Assembly (NCBI RefSeq): GCF_000369525.1 | Contig: NZ_KB850072.1 | Location: 1,424,760-1,488,759, forward strand | Source: Acinetobacter higginsii | GTDB lineage: Bacteria; Pseudomonadota; Gammaproteobacteria; Pseudomonadales; Moraxellaceae | Length of the DNA: 64,000 nucleotides | Direction: 5' to 3' | Shown here: positions 42,843-53,283 of the stretch, in pieces | Layout of the letters: each line of letters opens with the position of its first letter | Position numbering within the stretch: position 1 is the stretch's first letter | Made by a program: the position numbers and the translations under genes | The notes under the pieces: generated by a model | Told to the model about the DNA's origin: nothing | What the model saw: only the letters and a program-made list of their open reading frames with translations | Databases searched by the model: none

Positions 42843-45754
42843 AGGATGTTCCCCTTCAGTAATGTTGAGATAGTTACAGCGCCGCCTGTTTGATTTGCAA
42901 CATAGATATTGCCATCTGTATGCGTTGATACAATTAAATTACCTGGGGTTCCGTTTGATCCATCTAGCACCCCTGTAGTCACTGAAAAATTTGCATGCCC
43001 ACTTATTTTAGAAGTGCTCGCGCTTGAGCCTGCTCGCAAATAAGCCTTGCCTGCAATTGCATTTACTGAAGAGCCAAAAACCTCTATTTCACCGAATACA
43101 TAACCGTAAGCCGCATTCTTTTGATATGTGATTACCCCACCGTTCGCAAGAGTTGTATATGTTGTTGCAATTGCGCCATTTACTTGAGCTGATTGCCCGG
43201 ATCCGAAACCATTACCCGAACTGCCAGTTGCAATGACTACGTTATTCGGTCCATAGTTACCTTCAGTGTAAGAGCCGTTTGCTACAACAGTTGAGAGGTT
43301 TTGAATATTTACACCATTTGTTCCATTCTTGGATGCATAGCAATTTCGTGTAGAAATGTGTGCATTATCTAAAGCATAAAGTCCAATTACGGAATTACCT
43401 GTAGTACAGGCTGCGAATAAATAAGCCTGTGATGCACTTACCACAATTCCAGAACGCCCCGCTTTTGCTCCAGTTGCCCAAGCCTGACCTGCTTCAACCA
43501 TTGAGCCAGTAAATGACATTTGGTGGTTTTTATTACAAGCTGTTAAATTTCGAGAATAACGGCCACTACCACCATTTTGAGTATTAATGCCATTTCCACC
43601 ATTAGAAATTGTGAAGCCGTCAGCGAATTGCCCACCAGAGTTGTTAACAATCATCAAACCATGACTTGCGTTACCATAAGCAAAACCAGAATCACAATAA
43701 AACCCGGCCCCCGAATCAGTACGCATTCCCTGAAGTCTATTACCAATCAAGCGTACTTCAGATAATCTGCAATAATTACCTGACAGCATAAGTCCAATGC
43801 CATTTGATCCAGCAACAATTGAGCCTCGAAGATACCCGGAACCACCGTCGCCAAAGTTTAATGCGTGTGAAGTAGAACCAATGAAGTGTGCATAAGGTGC
43901 ATGTAGATGTGAGCCATTAAAACCCCAAGCACAATTATTAAAACCGGTCACTGAAAAGTTCTGACCGCAAATTAATCTAGACTGTATTGCTTCGTATCCT
44001 GCATTAGTACCTTTTAGCAATAAGCCCGTTCCGCCCGAACCACCTTCAATTACAAGGTTGTCTAGTAGTTTGATATTTCCATCTTGCTCGCCAATCAAAC
44101 CGCTGCCTGACGGATTGTTCTGCTTCAATACGGTTTTCATTACTTTTACAGTAGCACCCAACCAACCCTTAATTGGTGGTGCATATCCTTTGAAATATGG
44201 AGTAGTGATGTTCCCTAAAGAATCCCGAACCTCTGCTTGATACATATTCCAATTTTTAAGACGTACTGTGACGTTATTCCCTGCTTTAGCTAATACTTTC
44301 CAAGTCCCTTCATGTTGAATCATTGAGACTTTTAAAGCTGTATATTTTAGATTTGAAAGATTATGTGTTGTTACATCGATTGTTAGAGATGTATCACTGT
44401 TTATTGCGGTTACTTGAGCCATACAACCATTAAAAAGCAACACATCCCCTAAATTCACATCGCTTAAAAATACTGTACCTATGCCTGTTACAACACCATT
44501 TGAAATACTAATACTGCCCGAGCTTGCCTTGGTGAAATACCACCATTGGTATCGATTAGCGTCGGCATCGAAATCATCGCTACCCGACCCTGATTCAAAT
44601 GCAGAAGCAATTGTGATGGTTCTTAGTGTGTCGTCAACTGATACTACTGCTCTAGTTTGACCTTTGTAGTGAATTAAATCGCCAATATCCAACCAATTAC
44701 TTGGACGTGCATTATCGCTTGTACCGCTTAATGTAATAGTTGTGCCTGAAACAGAAGCATTACCCATCTTATTAAAGCCAACTGCTAACTCCCCCAATTG
44801 TGCTTTACGAATTGGAAGGGCTTCAAACCAAGTAGCTCCGCATATAACTTTATCTATTTTAAGATAATCGCCAACGCTTACATTACTTGCATCAGCTAAT
44901 GCATAGGTCACATCCCATAAGCCGTCTGCACCATTTGCTGAAACCACAGAACTGATAGTCACCGCCAGTGGTTCAGCGCCTTTTATTGTTAAAAGGCCAT
45001 GATCTTTAGTGTATTTAGCAATATATTCTGAGTTGAAATTGTATATTGCAGCAGGGATTGTGAAAGTTGTTGGTGCATTAATAATTAGGTTTTCTAGTTT
45101 ACTCAGTAGAGTTTGAACTTCGCTTGTGCTTGCAAAAGCAATACTTGTTGGTTCACGAATTTCAATAACCTTACCCGTTGATAGTCCAATTAGAAGCGCG
45201 TCTTTAATGTTTGTAATTGTTGGACTTAAAAATTCCTTGGCTGTGATGTATTGATCGCTTAAATAGAATTTGCCGTCATTGTTTTGGCGAACTAATGTTT
45301 CAATATAGGACTTTAAAACATCATCGCGCTTTTTAGATAATTCTTCATAATTAATATCAGACAAAACACGCGATATAGATTCTTGATCAAGCTTTGTGTA
45401 CCACTCTTGCAAAATCGCGGTAACTTTATCCAATGCCTTTTCTAAAGCGTCAGGGTAAAAATTATCATAATTCGTAATATCTAAAAGCTGATCAACAACG
45501 GTATCCCCCGCAATGTAGAAATATTTATTTGCTAAAGGGTATTTTAATAGGATATGCCCACCGAGTTGATCGATATTGGTATTAACCAAATATAGCGATG
45601 GATCTAGTGTTTCAAATTCAGTTCCGTTTTTTACACGTACAGAAACTCCCTCAGAATCTTCTTGATCAAAAGTTCTGAAGGTAAAGTCAAAACGCAAATC
45701 GAAATCATTGCCCAAATACAACGGGCTTAGTCGATCTGAATTTGAAACAGTCAT
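42839..45754 (-). CDS. phage tailspike protein
   Basis: From the Met at 45754, preceded by GGTGG, the protein has 971 residues; an upstream in-frame ATG at 45793 has a weak ribosome site. The first 130 residues (SPLYLGNDFDLRFDF ... ITNYDNFYPDALEKALDK) look like a virion-attachment domain of T7/P22-like podovirus fibres. Residues about 560-860 are Gly/Asn-rich with short repeated strands (GNGINTQNGGSGRYS), typical of a right-handed beta-helix. Such spikes bind and often cut the host capsule. The target sugar is unknown. Confidence 0.82.
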   Translation of the reverse strand: MTVSNSDRLSPLYLGNDFDLRFDFTFRTFDQEDSEGVSVRVKNGTEFETLDPSLYLVNTNIDQLGGHILLKYPLANKYFYIAGDTVVDQLLDITNYDNFYPDALEKALDKVTAILQEWYTKLDQESISRVLSDINYEELSKKRDDVLKSYIETLVRQNNDGKFYLSDQYITAKEFLSPTITNIKDALLIGLSTGKVIEIREPTSIAFASTSEVQTLLSKLENLIINAPTTFTIPAAIYNFNSEYIAKYTKDHGLLTIKGAEPLAVTISSVVSANGADGLWDVTYALADASNVSVGDYLKIDKVICGATWFEALPIRKAQLGELAVGFNKMGNASVSGTTITLSGTSDNARPSNWLDIGDLIHYKGQTRAVVSVDDTLRTITIASAFESGSGSDDFDADANRYQWWYFTKASSGSISISNGVVTGIGTVFLSDVNLGDVLLFNGCMAQVTAINSDTSLTIDVTTHNLSNLKYTALKVSMIQHEGTWKVLAKAGNNVTVRLKNWNMYQAEVRDSLGNITTPYFKGYAPPIKGWLGATVKVMKTVLKQNNPSGSGLIGEQDGNIKLLDNLVIEGGSGGTGLLLKGTNAGYEAIQSRLICGQNFSVTGFNNCAWGFNGSHLHAPYAHFIGSTSHALNFGDGGSGYLRGSIVAGSNGIGLMLSGNYCRLSEVRLIGNRLQGMRTDSGAGFYCDSGFAYGNASHGLMIVNNSGGQFADGFTISNGGNGINTQNGGSGRYSRNLTACNKNHQMSFTGSMVEAGQAWATGAKAGRSGIVVSASQAYLFAACTTGNSVIGLYALDNAHISTRNCYASKNGTNGVNIQNLSTVVANGSYTEGNYGPNNVVIATGSSGNGFGSGQSAQVNGAIATTYTTLANGGVITYQKNAAYGYVFGEIEVFGSSVNAIAGKAYLRAGSSASTSKISGHANFSVTTGVLDGSNGTPGNLIVSTHTDGNIYVANQTGGAVTISTLLKGNIL

Positions 45755-45836
45755 GTGTCCACCAAAATAAAAGGGCCGTATTACTACAGCCATTTTATAA
45801 AGGTGCGATTCTAAATAGTTGTTCCCAAAGCTTGTG

Positions 45837-45846
45837 CTGTCAACAG
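45837..45846 (-). promoter_or_regulatory. CTGT-NN-ACAG motif upstream of the tailspike gene
   Basis: Minus strand ACTAAGCTGTTGACAGCAC. It starts one base after the stop of the giant ejection protein. The palindromic arms are CTGT and ACAG around TG. A -10-like ACTATT begins 17 bases after it. Confidence 0.55.
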
Positions 45847-45847
45847 C

Positions 45848-48800
45848 TTAGTCTGTAGGTGCATGCTTTCCAGTAATGGTTCCGCGCACAGCATCAACAG
45901 CATCCTTAGGTTCTTCTTTTTTACCACTGAAAATGTCTAACCAATACCCAGAAGGTTTACCAAGAATTGAAAAAGGGATACCAGAAACAAACGTCATCGT
46001 GTTTAAAAGGTCCCTTGCTGCTTTACCTTGATTGACTTCTTTCTCATCATCTAATGCCCGTTTAGTGTGTTGGATTAGAGCAATCCCGCTTTCACCAATG
46101 CTGAATACAGGTGAAGCAGTGTAACGGTCATTCATTACGTTCCCATCGGTATTACTGATTGCAGCATTAGCAACATTCCCTGCATAAGGTACAAACGCCG
46201 TGAGCATCTTCACTTGGGATAACGCCATTTGCTCCGCTAGATCGCTCCATTTATCATCCTCATTGTCATAGTCTTTGATACCACCTGCGAACAGTATGAA
46301 TAGAAGTTGAGAAACCATTGCAGGAATAGAAACCATCATTAAAGCGACATAAGCCAATCGTGGTGAAGCATTTACCCAACTGCCGTTGCTGGCCTCAAGT
46401 GCAAGCTTTGCTTCAGAATTGGCCGTGTTCCATACCATGTTGAACCAGTTATAAAACATCAAGAACATACGCTTAGCAGGTGTACCGCGTTCAATGTTTG
46501 AAATGCCTTCAGGTGACATGTCCATCATGTACTGACGCACAACGCTATCTGCAGCATGAACAGCATCATATTGATTCATACCCTTTTCAGTGAAATTATT
46601 GAAGGCCGCTTGCCAAGTCACGATCTCCATTGGGCGTTGAATCGAGGTCTGTAAGAAATAGGCATGTTTCATTGTGAAATCTTTCACTGTTTGATAGGCA
46701 TTCTTTTGAAATACAATTTCATCAATTGCATATCGGTACTCATCTGCTGCACGATCCCAACGTGTTTTCATAAAATCAGACATGTCCATAATGTCACTTG
46801 CCATGTCTTGACGCGATGCGATTGATCTAAAGTAATCAGCTTGAGCTTTTATCAATTGTTTAGGCGGTACTGCTACTGTGACTTGCGCAAAGCCGGTTAA
46901 CTGTTCTACTGCGTTCTTTAAGTTAGCAGACATAATTGCAATACCCGTGTTTCGACGTAGCACGCTAAACACTCTATCCAGCACATGTGAACCTGAACTC
47001 TCATCTACGGATTGATTTGCAACCGCTTTCAACCATGGATTAAAAATCTGCTTAACACCAAACGGCAAAACGCGCTCAATCTCATTTCTGAAATCTTTAT
47101 TCAACAGCAGTCGCCCTACCTGGCGAACTTGCTGTTCCAAATGGATATAGCGCAACTCTTTGTCCAAATGGCTTGGCAAACGTGACAAATCTAACTCAAG
47201 CTGATCGTGGTAACGGTCAGCACGTGATTTAGTGAAATTGGCGCCAGTGGTGGCAATGTCCAAAGCTTGTAAGTTATTTTCTGCAAGGTTTTTGTCTTGA
47301 ATGCGGTCTTGTTCGTTTGAGCGTAAGCGGTCATACACAGCAGGTACATAACCCCCTTTGTACTCGCCAAAAGGTGTCATCACAGGTGAATTTGGTAATT
47401 CATCAAAATAACGACCGTTGATCTTTTTATGCGTGATTTGTGCTTTTTCTTTGTAGCTATCAAACAAATCCCAAAATTTTTGTATAGTGTCCATATCCGT
47501 TTTGGTGATTGTGCCCTCTGCAATCATGCGATTAAAAAATTGGTCCCAACCGCTGAAATCAACTGAACCATCTTCCAAGCGACTGCCCCAGCGATAACCA
47601 AGCACTAAACGCTCTTTGTTACTTGTATTGCCTGTGTGCATGATTGCGTGAAGCAAAGACTGTTTGCCAATAAATGTATAATTGTTTAATTCAGGTGCGG
47701 CAATCTTTGAATTGTCCAATTTGCCAAAGCCTTCAAATGTTTTAACGACTTGATCTAACATTTTGGCTTTATCAATGCGGTATTTACTCAGGGCATCCTG
47801 CATTGGATTAAGAATATATTCACGATATTTACCCGTTGGGCCGCCATCCAACCAAGTCACAACTTGATCAACACGTTTAGCGGATGCACCCAATTCCATA
47901 AATCTTGCTTTTAGTTCTGCAAACTTATCCCGACCCAACATTGTTTGTTGAATTTTCTCAATGCTTTTCTTACCACGGGATTGTTGTATTAATTCCTCTC
48001 TGACTTGTTCCCGCTCAAAGGCTTCATTTGTGGTGTGCCAAATTTTATTGTCACGGGAACGATACCAAAGTGTTTCCACTGCGGACATTACCGCACTGAA
48101 TTGCTCAAGTGTTAGATTCTTGAAATCTTGGTTTTCAGGTAGCACCCCGATGTTTTGAATTTCAGCATAGGTTGTTGGGTCATATTTTCTGATTAATTCA
48201 AGTTGCTGTTCATAGTTTGATGAATCACGACCTAAACCATATTTACCCAATATTCCACGTGCTGCTGTGACCATATCAAAATCACGACTTTTGGCTAATT
48301 TTTCATTATTGCCAAATATCTTTTTCACAATGTTCAGGCTTTGTTGTACTTGGTCCTTTGCATCGTAACTGTATTTTGTTGCATAAAATTGGACGAGTTG
48401 ATTGCGCTTATGCCGGGCGGCATCAACTGTCTCCCCTTTCTTAAACGCATCATTTGCCATGCGCCCCAATCGAGCATCGTCTTGTGCGCGCATATGGGGG
48501 CGAATGTCACGTATTCTTTGGCGTTGGATCATGTCACGTGCAACAGCCTTAGCTGCTTCATTCAGTGCAGATTTACGCCCCATAAGTCCATTTAATGCTG
48601 CCATTTCTGCGGCCAACATTCGAGCACGAATATCATTATGCAATGCTGATTCAACTGCTTCAGTAATGCTTTGCTGATCGTAAAATTCAGAATATTGTGC
48701 AGCCATGCGTTCATCTGTTAATTGATCGATGCGTTGCTTGGGCGTTGGAGAATTGATTAGGTCCCGAATCAAAGCATCGCCACTTTCAAAGCCAAACATC

Positions 48801-51800
48801 TCTGCAATTAAATCAGGGTTTTCACCCCCACGCTGGGCAACGCCGTAAGCGCCTTTTGATACTTGGTTAAATACTTCACTGTCTTTACCGTATTTCGCTT
48901 CAATCCAATCTAAAGCCAATTTGCCCTTTGTGACCATGCCTTCTGCATATCGCTGTAAAATGTCCATGTCTTGGGCGTAATCAAGTAATGCAGGATCAAC
49001 TTCATTAGAATATTGCTTATTACCGATTAGCTCATCTGCAAAACGGTCTTCCAATTCTCGAGTATCAAATTTACCATTTTCATCTTTGGCCAAGTAACCA
49101 AACTCCGCAAGACGTTCTGACATTTCTTCAATAGAAAGACCTCTTACTTTAGATTTTGATGATCGTACAACTGGCTTATTACCAATGCCTGATTTGATTT
49201 TCGCAGCTTGGTCTATGCCCCAAGTCGATTCGATTTCATTTACATCAAGGCCGCCTAACTTCGCAATTGCTTCAAATAAGGTGTCACGCTCAGACTGAAC
49301 ATTGTTTAAATCACGCTTCTCTACTTTGTCCAAAGGTTGACGTAAAAACATCATGGCCTGATAGATCGGCTCTTGCGCTACATCCTTTGCAATTTCCTGT
49401 TTTACAGACTCGCGCTTTTTATTCGCTTCACGTTGCAGTGTTCGTAAATACTTGGTTTTTTGCTTTTGATACCAGGATAAGTTTTGCAGCGTTTTCTGCT
49501 CAAGCGTATTGATTGCAAGTTCTGTTGCTACCTCATGGTCTTGGCGCATTTCATCATAATCTTTTGGGCTTATACCCATGCGCATTGCGTCATCTTGCTG
49601 AATCAGCATCTCTAAATTTGCAGCCGCTTGAGCCTCTTGAATTGCGCTTTCTGATGCAAGCATTCGATCCATCACGCCTGTAATATCGCTGTTCAATTCT
49701 GCACGGTCATTAATGCCTAAGAATTTCTCTACATTGCGATATACAGCAATCATAAACTGACGGAAGCGATTAAAAACTTGCTTTAAGTCAATGCTTGGCG
49801 CTTTGCCTGTAAACACATACTGTTCAAAAGTTTCAGCAAATTTTTCATGCACTTCTGTTTTTTCAGCATCGGTGAAAAAATCCCATTCGCCAATGTCTTT
49901 GAAGTCAGCACTAGCCCACTTTAAAACTGTTTCCATGTCCTGACGAACTTGAATAGGTGCATCAGGATTCATCGCAATATCCATATTCATTTCTAAGAAA
50001 TGATGCCCAAGCTCGTGCACAAATGTAGAAAAATCAGCATTTTTACTTAAAATTATATTTGAGCCTATCTCCCCATTAGGGAAAACAATTGAGCCTCTTG
50101 TACCGCCATTTGTTTGCTTGTAATTATTATCACGCTGATCTAAAATTGAACTATGCCCGCCATCGTCTTGGACGTTGGGAGTGTGGCTATTGTGCTTAAC
50201 CAGTACATTGATATCACTCGTGGCGGGATGCTTTCTCATTGAAAGCCCTGATAAATCAGATCTTCCCTCTCTTACTTCCTCTACATACACCAACACGCCA
50301 TCATCATATTTTTTGACATAACCGATCATTGGTTTTTTGTTTTTGCTCAATCCAGCATCTTGAATAAAAGCATCATGGTTTAAAATAATATCCTCAATTT
50401 TTGCAATATCTGACGCTAAAACAGGCAATTGTCCACGAGCATTTTCTTTTTTTGCATCCCCATGATTTTTTCGAATATGCATTAACTCAGATGTATAGAT
50501 CGAATGAGAAAAACCAGTATATTTATTTAAATCGCTTCGAGAGAAATTACCCACTTCGCCCAACAAAATAGACTTAATTGCCCAATCGTTATGGTTGTTT
50601 GAATAATTTGTATAAATGTTTGCGGCTTCTTGTCCATTGCTATTAACCATTCCCTTTGGCATAGCATCGGGTAGAACTTGGTTATAACCCTGTTCGGTGC
50701 CTTCTCTAAAGATACGAATTGGATGAAGGTCAAAAGCTTCTTTTGCACTTATACCTAATTTATCGCCTAAGGTTGAGTAAAATGCCGAAGCCAATTCACC
50801 TGCAGCACGGTTGTACTTGGCATTAAATGTTGCAGTTTTACCAAGTTGGTTTTGGATCTCGGTTGCAACTATTTCCCGTGAATCTTCAGCCACTTCAAAC
50901 TTTGCTTGTTCATCTAAATACGTTTCGGCCTCTTGGCGCATTTGTTCCGTGGTCTTTGCCAAGTTCTCTTGTGCTTCTTTAAGCGTTGGCATATCTGGAC
51001 GTGAACGAACATTTTCAACAAAATCTGTTGCATCATCCAATGCAGACATGGACGAAACAAATTCGTCAATTGGTATCTGAACTGTGCCATCAAATTCTTG
51101 AGCATTGCCCAATTGGTCTTGCAGACTTGGTGCACGAGAGAACAAATCTTCTGGTGCAATATCACGATCACGCAATAACTGGTTAAAAGTCTGCCCATCG
51201 ATAAAGACTTCATCAATTGCGCCGTGTTCTTCAATAGCTTGGCGCAAAAAATCTTGGCTTGCCGATTCATCGCGCTGATTAGTTTTACTTTCACGATTGC
51301 GATTTACTAATGTATTAAGGATTGCAGCAAGTGTGCTTGAACGTACTGCATCCTGTTGTTGGTCTTGGCGCAATTGGTCCAGCGCAAATTCGGCTGTACG
51401 TTGGTTTTTAACCTTGCCTGCTGAAACTATGGCAACCTCAGGTGCTGCCATGATCATGCCCAACATTCCCTCTAGTGCCATTTCTACCGGGTCTGCCTTT
51501 TCCCCAACGGCATCTGCCGCACCTTGAACTGAATAAACCCCTGCTGCAGACTGAATAACTGCTTGACCGCCTACAGTTCGCAACGCCCCACCGAAATTGA
51601 TAGGCAATAGCAATCCGCCTAAGGCTGAATATTTAGCAGACCCCCACGTCTTAGCGGCCGCATAGTCAATTTGCTCTTGGCGTGTTAGAAACTTTTCACG
51701 CGCTTCAGCCATGTTTTGTCCGTAAGAAATCGCGACGTCAGCTGTACCTGCACCAATTCCGCCTTGAATTGCACCACCAACTAATGCCGCACCTTTGATT

Positions 51801-52849
51801 AGGTTTTGGGCCTTCTCTATCGACATGAACCATGGTGCGTATTTTGCTGTGTTCCTTGTTAATGTTTGGCTTAATACACTCCCTGCACCTGCACCAAGAC
51901 CAAAGCCTATTAAGCTTGGAGGTAGTTGTTCCAATGCCAGTTCTGTGATGGTTCCTCCATCTGCTTTGGTTATAAATTCTTGAGTTGCCCCTAACCACCC
52001 AGCGTCATTGGTTTTTGCAGCCTGCCCCATGTCATCCAAAAGGGTTACTAATTCTTGAGATTGGGGAAGGCGCTTTTTATAATTGGTGAATCGCTGCAAC
52101 ATACTGTCGTCACCAGTGGCTGCATATTTAGCCGCGCCAATGGTTTGCCATAGAGATGCATAACCACGCTTGGTTGCATCCCAATTCGTGCTGCCTTCAC
52201 GTTCTTCCTGCGGCAGCAATTGACCTTGGCTATCCCAAAACTTACGATTTTCCATGTAGCGATTGAAGCGTGCCGCAGCGTATGAACCTTGTTCTTTTAG
52301 GATTTGGTCGTGCACTTCTTTGATTTGTTGTTCTGGTGCTTTCGGAAAGAAAGGCGCATTTAGTTGATCTGTTAATAGATTGCTAACTGTCGGCTTTACT
52401 GAGTCAGGTTTTTGGAATACACCAAGGTCTTGCAACCGTTTTTGCTGTTCAGTAGATGCACCTTTCACAATCGCATTTTGCAAATCATCATAGGTGACTT
52501 GTTGACGCGGATCTGTAAGACTTGAACCAAATAACGAAACGCTATCACTGATCTTTTTTAATGAACCAAAGTCATCAAGTGAAACAGCAGCTTGGTTTGG
52601 GTTTAATGCGTATTTACCAAGGACTGGATCGCTCGAAATAACTTCGTTTAACTTCTTTTGAGTTATGACTTCATCGGCAACTGATGCAATTTGCTCAGGC
52701 GTTTCCGTCATTTTGTTATAGTCTAGTCCAAGGTCTTTTGCGGCCTTTCGCGCACGTGCTTCTGTATCTGCAATCTGGGTTGCATTTTTACCTTGGTTGA
52801 TTTCGAATAATTGACCAATTGTAAGGTTTGTTTGGTTTTGATCAGACAT
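45848..52849 (-). CDS. giant internal virion / ejection protein with nuclease and zincin domains
   Basis: The 2,333-residue protein occupies the place of T7 gp16 and should be stored in the capsid and ejected with the DNA. Around residues 760-880 it has a PBECR-type nuclease pattern: H791 in HIRKNHG, RGQLPVLASDIAKIEDII, then VYVEEVREGRSDLSGLSMRK. Around 930-1040 is a zinc metallopeptidase: HELGHH (H945, E946, H949) with a later HEKFAETFEQYV. The rest is mostly charged helix, with hydrophobic segments near the N-terminal third (about 310-390) and close to the C-terminus. It fits the 'polyvalent protein' architecture known from phages. Confidence 0.8.
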   Translation of the reverse strand: MSDQNQTNLTIGQLFEINQGKNATQIADTEARARKAAKDLGLDYNKMTETPEQIASVADEVITQKKLNEVISSDPVLGKYALNPNQAAVSLDDFGSLKKISDSVSLFGSSLTDPRQQVTYDDLQNAIVKGASTEQQKRLQDLGVFQKPDSVKPTVSNLLTDQLNAPFFPKAPEQQIKEVHDQILKEQGSYAAARFNRYMENRKFWDSQGQLLPQEEREGSTNWDATKRGYASLWQTIGAAKYAATGDDSMLQRFTNYKKRLPQSQELVTLLDDMGQAAKTNDAGWLGATQEFITKADGGTITELALEQLPPSLIGFGLGAGAGSVLSQTLTRNTAKYAPWFMSIEKAQNLIKGAALVGGAIQGGIGAGTADVAISYGQNMAEAREKFLTRQEQIDYAAAKTWGSAKYSALGGLLLPINFGGALRTVGGQAVIQSAAGVYSVQGAADAVGEKADPVEMALEGMLGMIMAAPEVAIVSAGKVKNQRTAEFALDQLRQDQQQDAVRSSTLAAILNTLVNRNRESKTNQRDESASQDFLRQAIEEHGAIDEVFIDGQTFNQLLRDRDIAPEDLFSRAPSLQDQLGNAQEFDGTVQIPIDEFVSSMSALDDATDFVENVRSRPDMPTLKEAQENLAKTTEQMRQEAETYLDEQAKFEVAEDSREIVATEIQNQLGKTATFNAKYNRAAGELASAFYSTLGDKLGISAKEAFDLHPIRIFREGTEQGYNQVLPDAMPKGMVNSNGQEAANIYTNYSNNHNDWAIKSILLGEVGNFSRSDLNKYTGFSHSIYTSELMHIRKNHGDAKKENARGQLPVLASDIAKIEDIILNHDAFIQDAGLSKNKKPMIGYVKKYDDGVLVYVEEVREGRSDLSGLSMRKHPATSDINVLVKHNSHTPNVQDDGGHSSILDQRDNNYKQTNGGTRGSIVFPNGEIGSNIILSKNADFSTFVHELGHHFLEMNMDIAMNPDAPIQVRQDMETVLKWASADFKDIGEWDFFTDAEKTEVHEKFAETFEQYVFTGKAPSIDLKQVFNRFRQFMIAVYRNVEKFLGINDRAELNSDITGVMDRMLASESAIQEAQAAANLEMLIQQDDAMRMGISPKDYDEMRQDHEVATELAINTLEQKTLQNLSWYQKQKTKYLRTLQREANKKRESVKQEIAKDVAQEPIYQAMMFLRQPLDKVEKRDLNNVQSERDTLFEAIAKLGGLDVNEIESTWGIDQAAKIKSGIGNKPVVRSSKSKVRGLSIEEMSERLAEFGYLAKDENGKFDTRELEDRFADELIGNKQYSNEVDPALLDYAQDMDILQRYAEGMVTKGKLALDWIEAKYGKDSEVFNQVSKGAYGVAQRGGENPDLIAEMFGFESGDALIRDLINSPTPKQRIDQLTDERMAAQYSEFYDQQSITEAVESALHNDIRARMLAAEMAALNGLMGRKSALNEAAKAVARDMIQRQRIRDIRPHMRAQDDARLGRMANDAFKKGETVDAARHKRNQLVQFYATKYSYDAKDQVQQSLNIVKKIFGNNEKLAKSRDFDMVTAARGILGKYGLGRDSSNYEQQLELIRKYDPTTYAEIQNIGVLPENQDFKNLTLEQFSAVMSAVETLWYRSRDNKIWHTTNEAFEREQVREELIQQSRGKKSIEKIQQTMLGRDKFAELKARFMELGASAKRVDQVVTWLDGGPTGKYREYILNPMQDALSKYRIDKAKMLDQVVKTFEGFGKLDNSKIAAPELNNYTFIGKQSLLHAIMHTGNTSNKERLVLGYRWGSRLEDGSVDFSGWDQFFNRMIAEGTITKTDMDTIQKFWDLFDSYKEKAQITHKKINGRYFDELPNSPVMTPFGEYKGGYVPAVYDRLRSNEQDRIQDKNLAENNLQALDIATTGANFTKSRADRYHDQLELDLSRLPSHLDKELRYIHLEQQVRQVGRLLLNKDFRNEIERVLPFGVKQIFNPWLKAVANQSVDESSGSHVLDRVFSVLRRNTGIAIMSANLKNAVEQLTGFAQVTVAVPPKQLIKAQADYFRSIASRQDMASDIMDMSDFMKTRWDRAADEYRYAIDEIVFQKNAYQTVKDFTMKHAYFLQTSIQRPMEIVTWQAAFNNFTEKGMNQYDAVHAADSVVRQYMMDMSPEGISNIERGTPAKRMFLMFYNWFNMVWNTANSEAKLALEASNGSWVNASPRLAYVALMMVSIPAMVSQLLFILFAGGIKDYDNEDDKWSDLAEQMALSQVKMLTAFVPYAGNVANAAISNTDGNVMNDRYTASPVFSIGESGIALIQHTKRALDDEKEVNQGKAARDLLNTMTFVSGIPFSILGKPSGYWLDIFSGKKEEPKDAVDAVRGTITGKHAPTD

Positions 52850-52916
52850 AATAAAAGCACTTAAGACTACGGACTTATGTAATCTTAAATGCTGTTATAC
52901 GTGATAAAGGCTTTTG

Positions 52917-52926
52917 CTGTTGACAG
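52917..52926 (-). promoter_or_regulatory. CTGT-NN-ACAG motif upstream of the ejection protein gene
   Basis: Minus strand ACTAAGCTGTCAACAGCAAAA, matching the site at 45837 also in the flanking ACTAAG and in AAGC downstream. A -10-like TATAAC begins 17 bases after it; the gene starts 67 bases downstream. Confidence 0.6.
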
Positions 52927-52947
52927 CTTAGTTGCCAATTAACATCC

Positions 52948-53283
52948 CTAATTCCTAAATCGACTGCGCCAGTACATAAGCGAAAATAAAGATAAGATCA
53001 TATAAAATATGGGAACCCAAGATGGGTAGGTAAAAAAGAAAAGTAAGCTGCCGCCTAAAATATCAAGTAGAACTATAATTAATTTATTTTTATTTGCTGT
53101 AGTATTCTCATAAACAATGATAACTAATAAAAACGCAAATAAAGCATAGCAAACAGCTAATAAAATTTTAAACGTAGGCGCATCAATGCCTATTGATTTT
53201 AACAATGTTAATGTCAATTCATACAAGACTGTAGGCGCTATTATTGCCATTATTCCGAAAAGAAAATTTTTGAATAAACCCAT
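52948..53283 (-). CDS. small phage membrane protein
   Basis: The 111-residue protein has three to four helices (FKNFLFGIMAIIAPTVLYE, ILLAVCYALFAFLLVIIVY, LIIVLLDILGGSLLFFF, IFYMILSLFSLMYW). It starts on the last base of the transglycosylase stop (TAATG), so it is translated with the virion genes. It has no obvious counterpart in T7 or BPP-1. A role in DNA ejection or in excluding other phages is possible. Confidence 0.65.
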   Translation of the reverse strand: MGLFKNFLFGIMAIIAPTVLYELTLTLLKSIGIDAPTFKILLAVCYALFAFLLVIIVYENTTANKNKLIIVLLDILGGSLLFFFTYPSWVPIFYMILSLFSLMYWRSRFRN

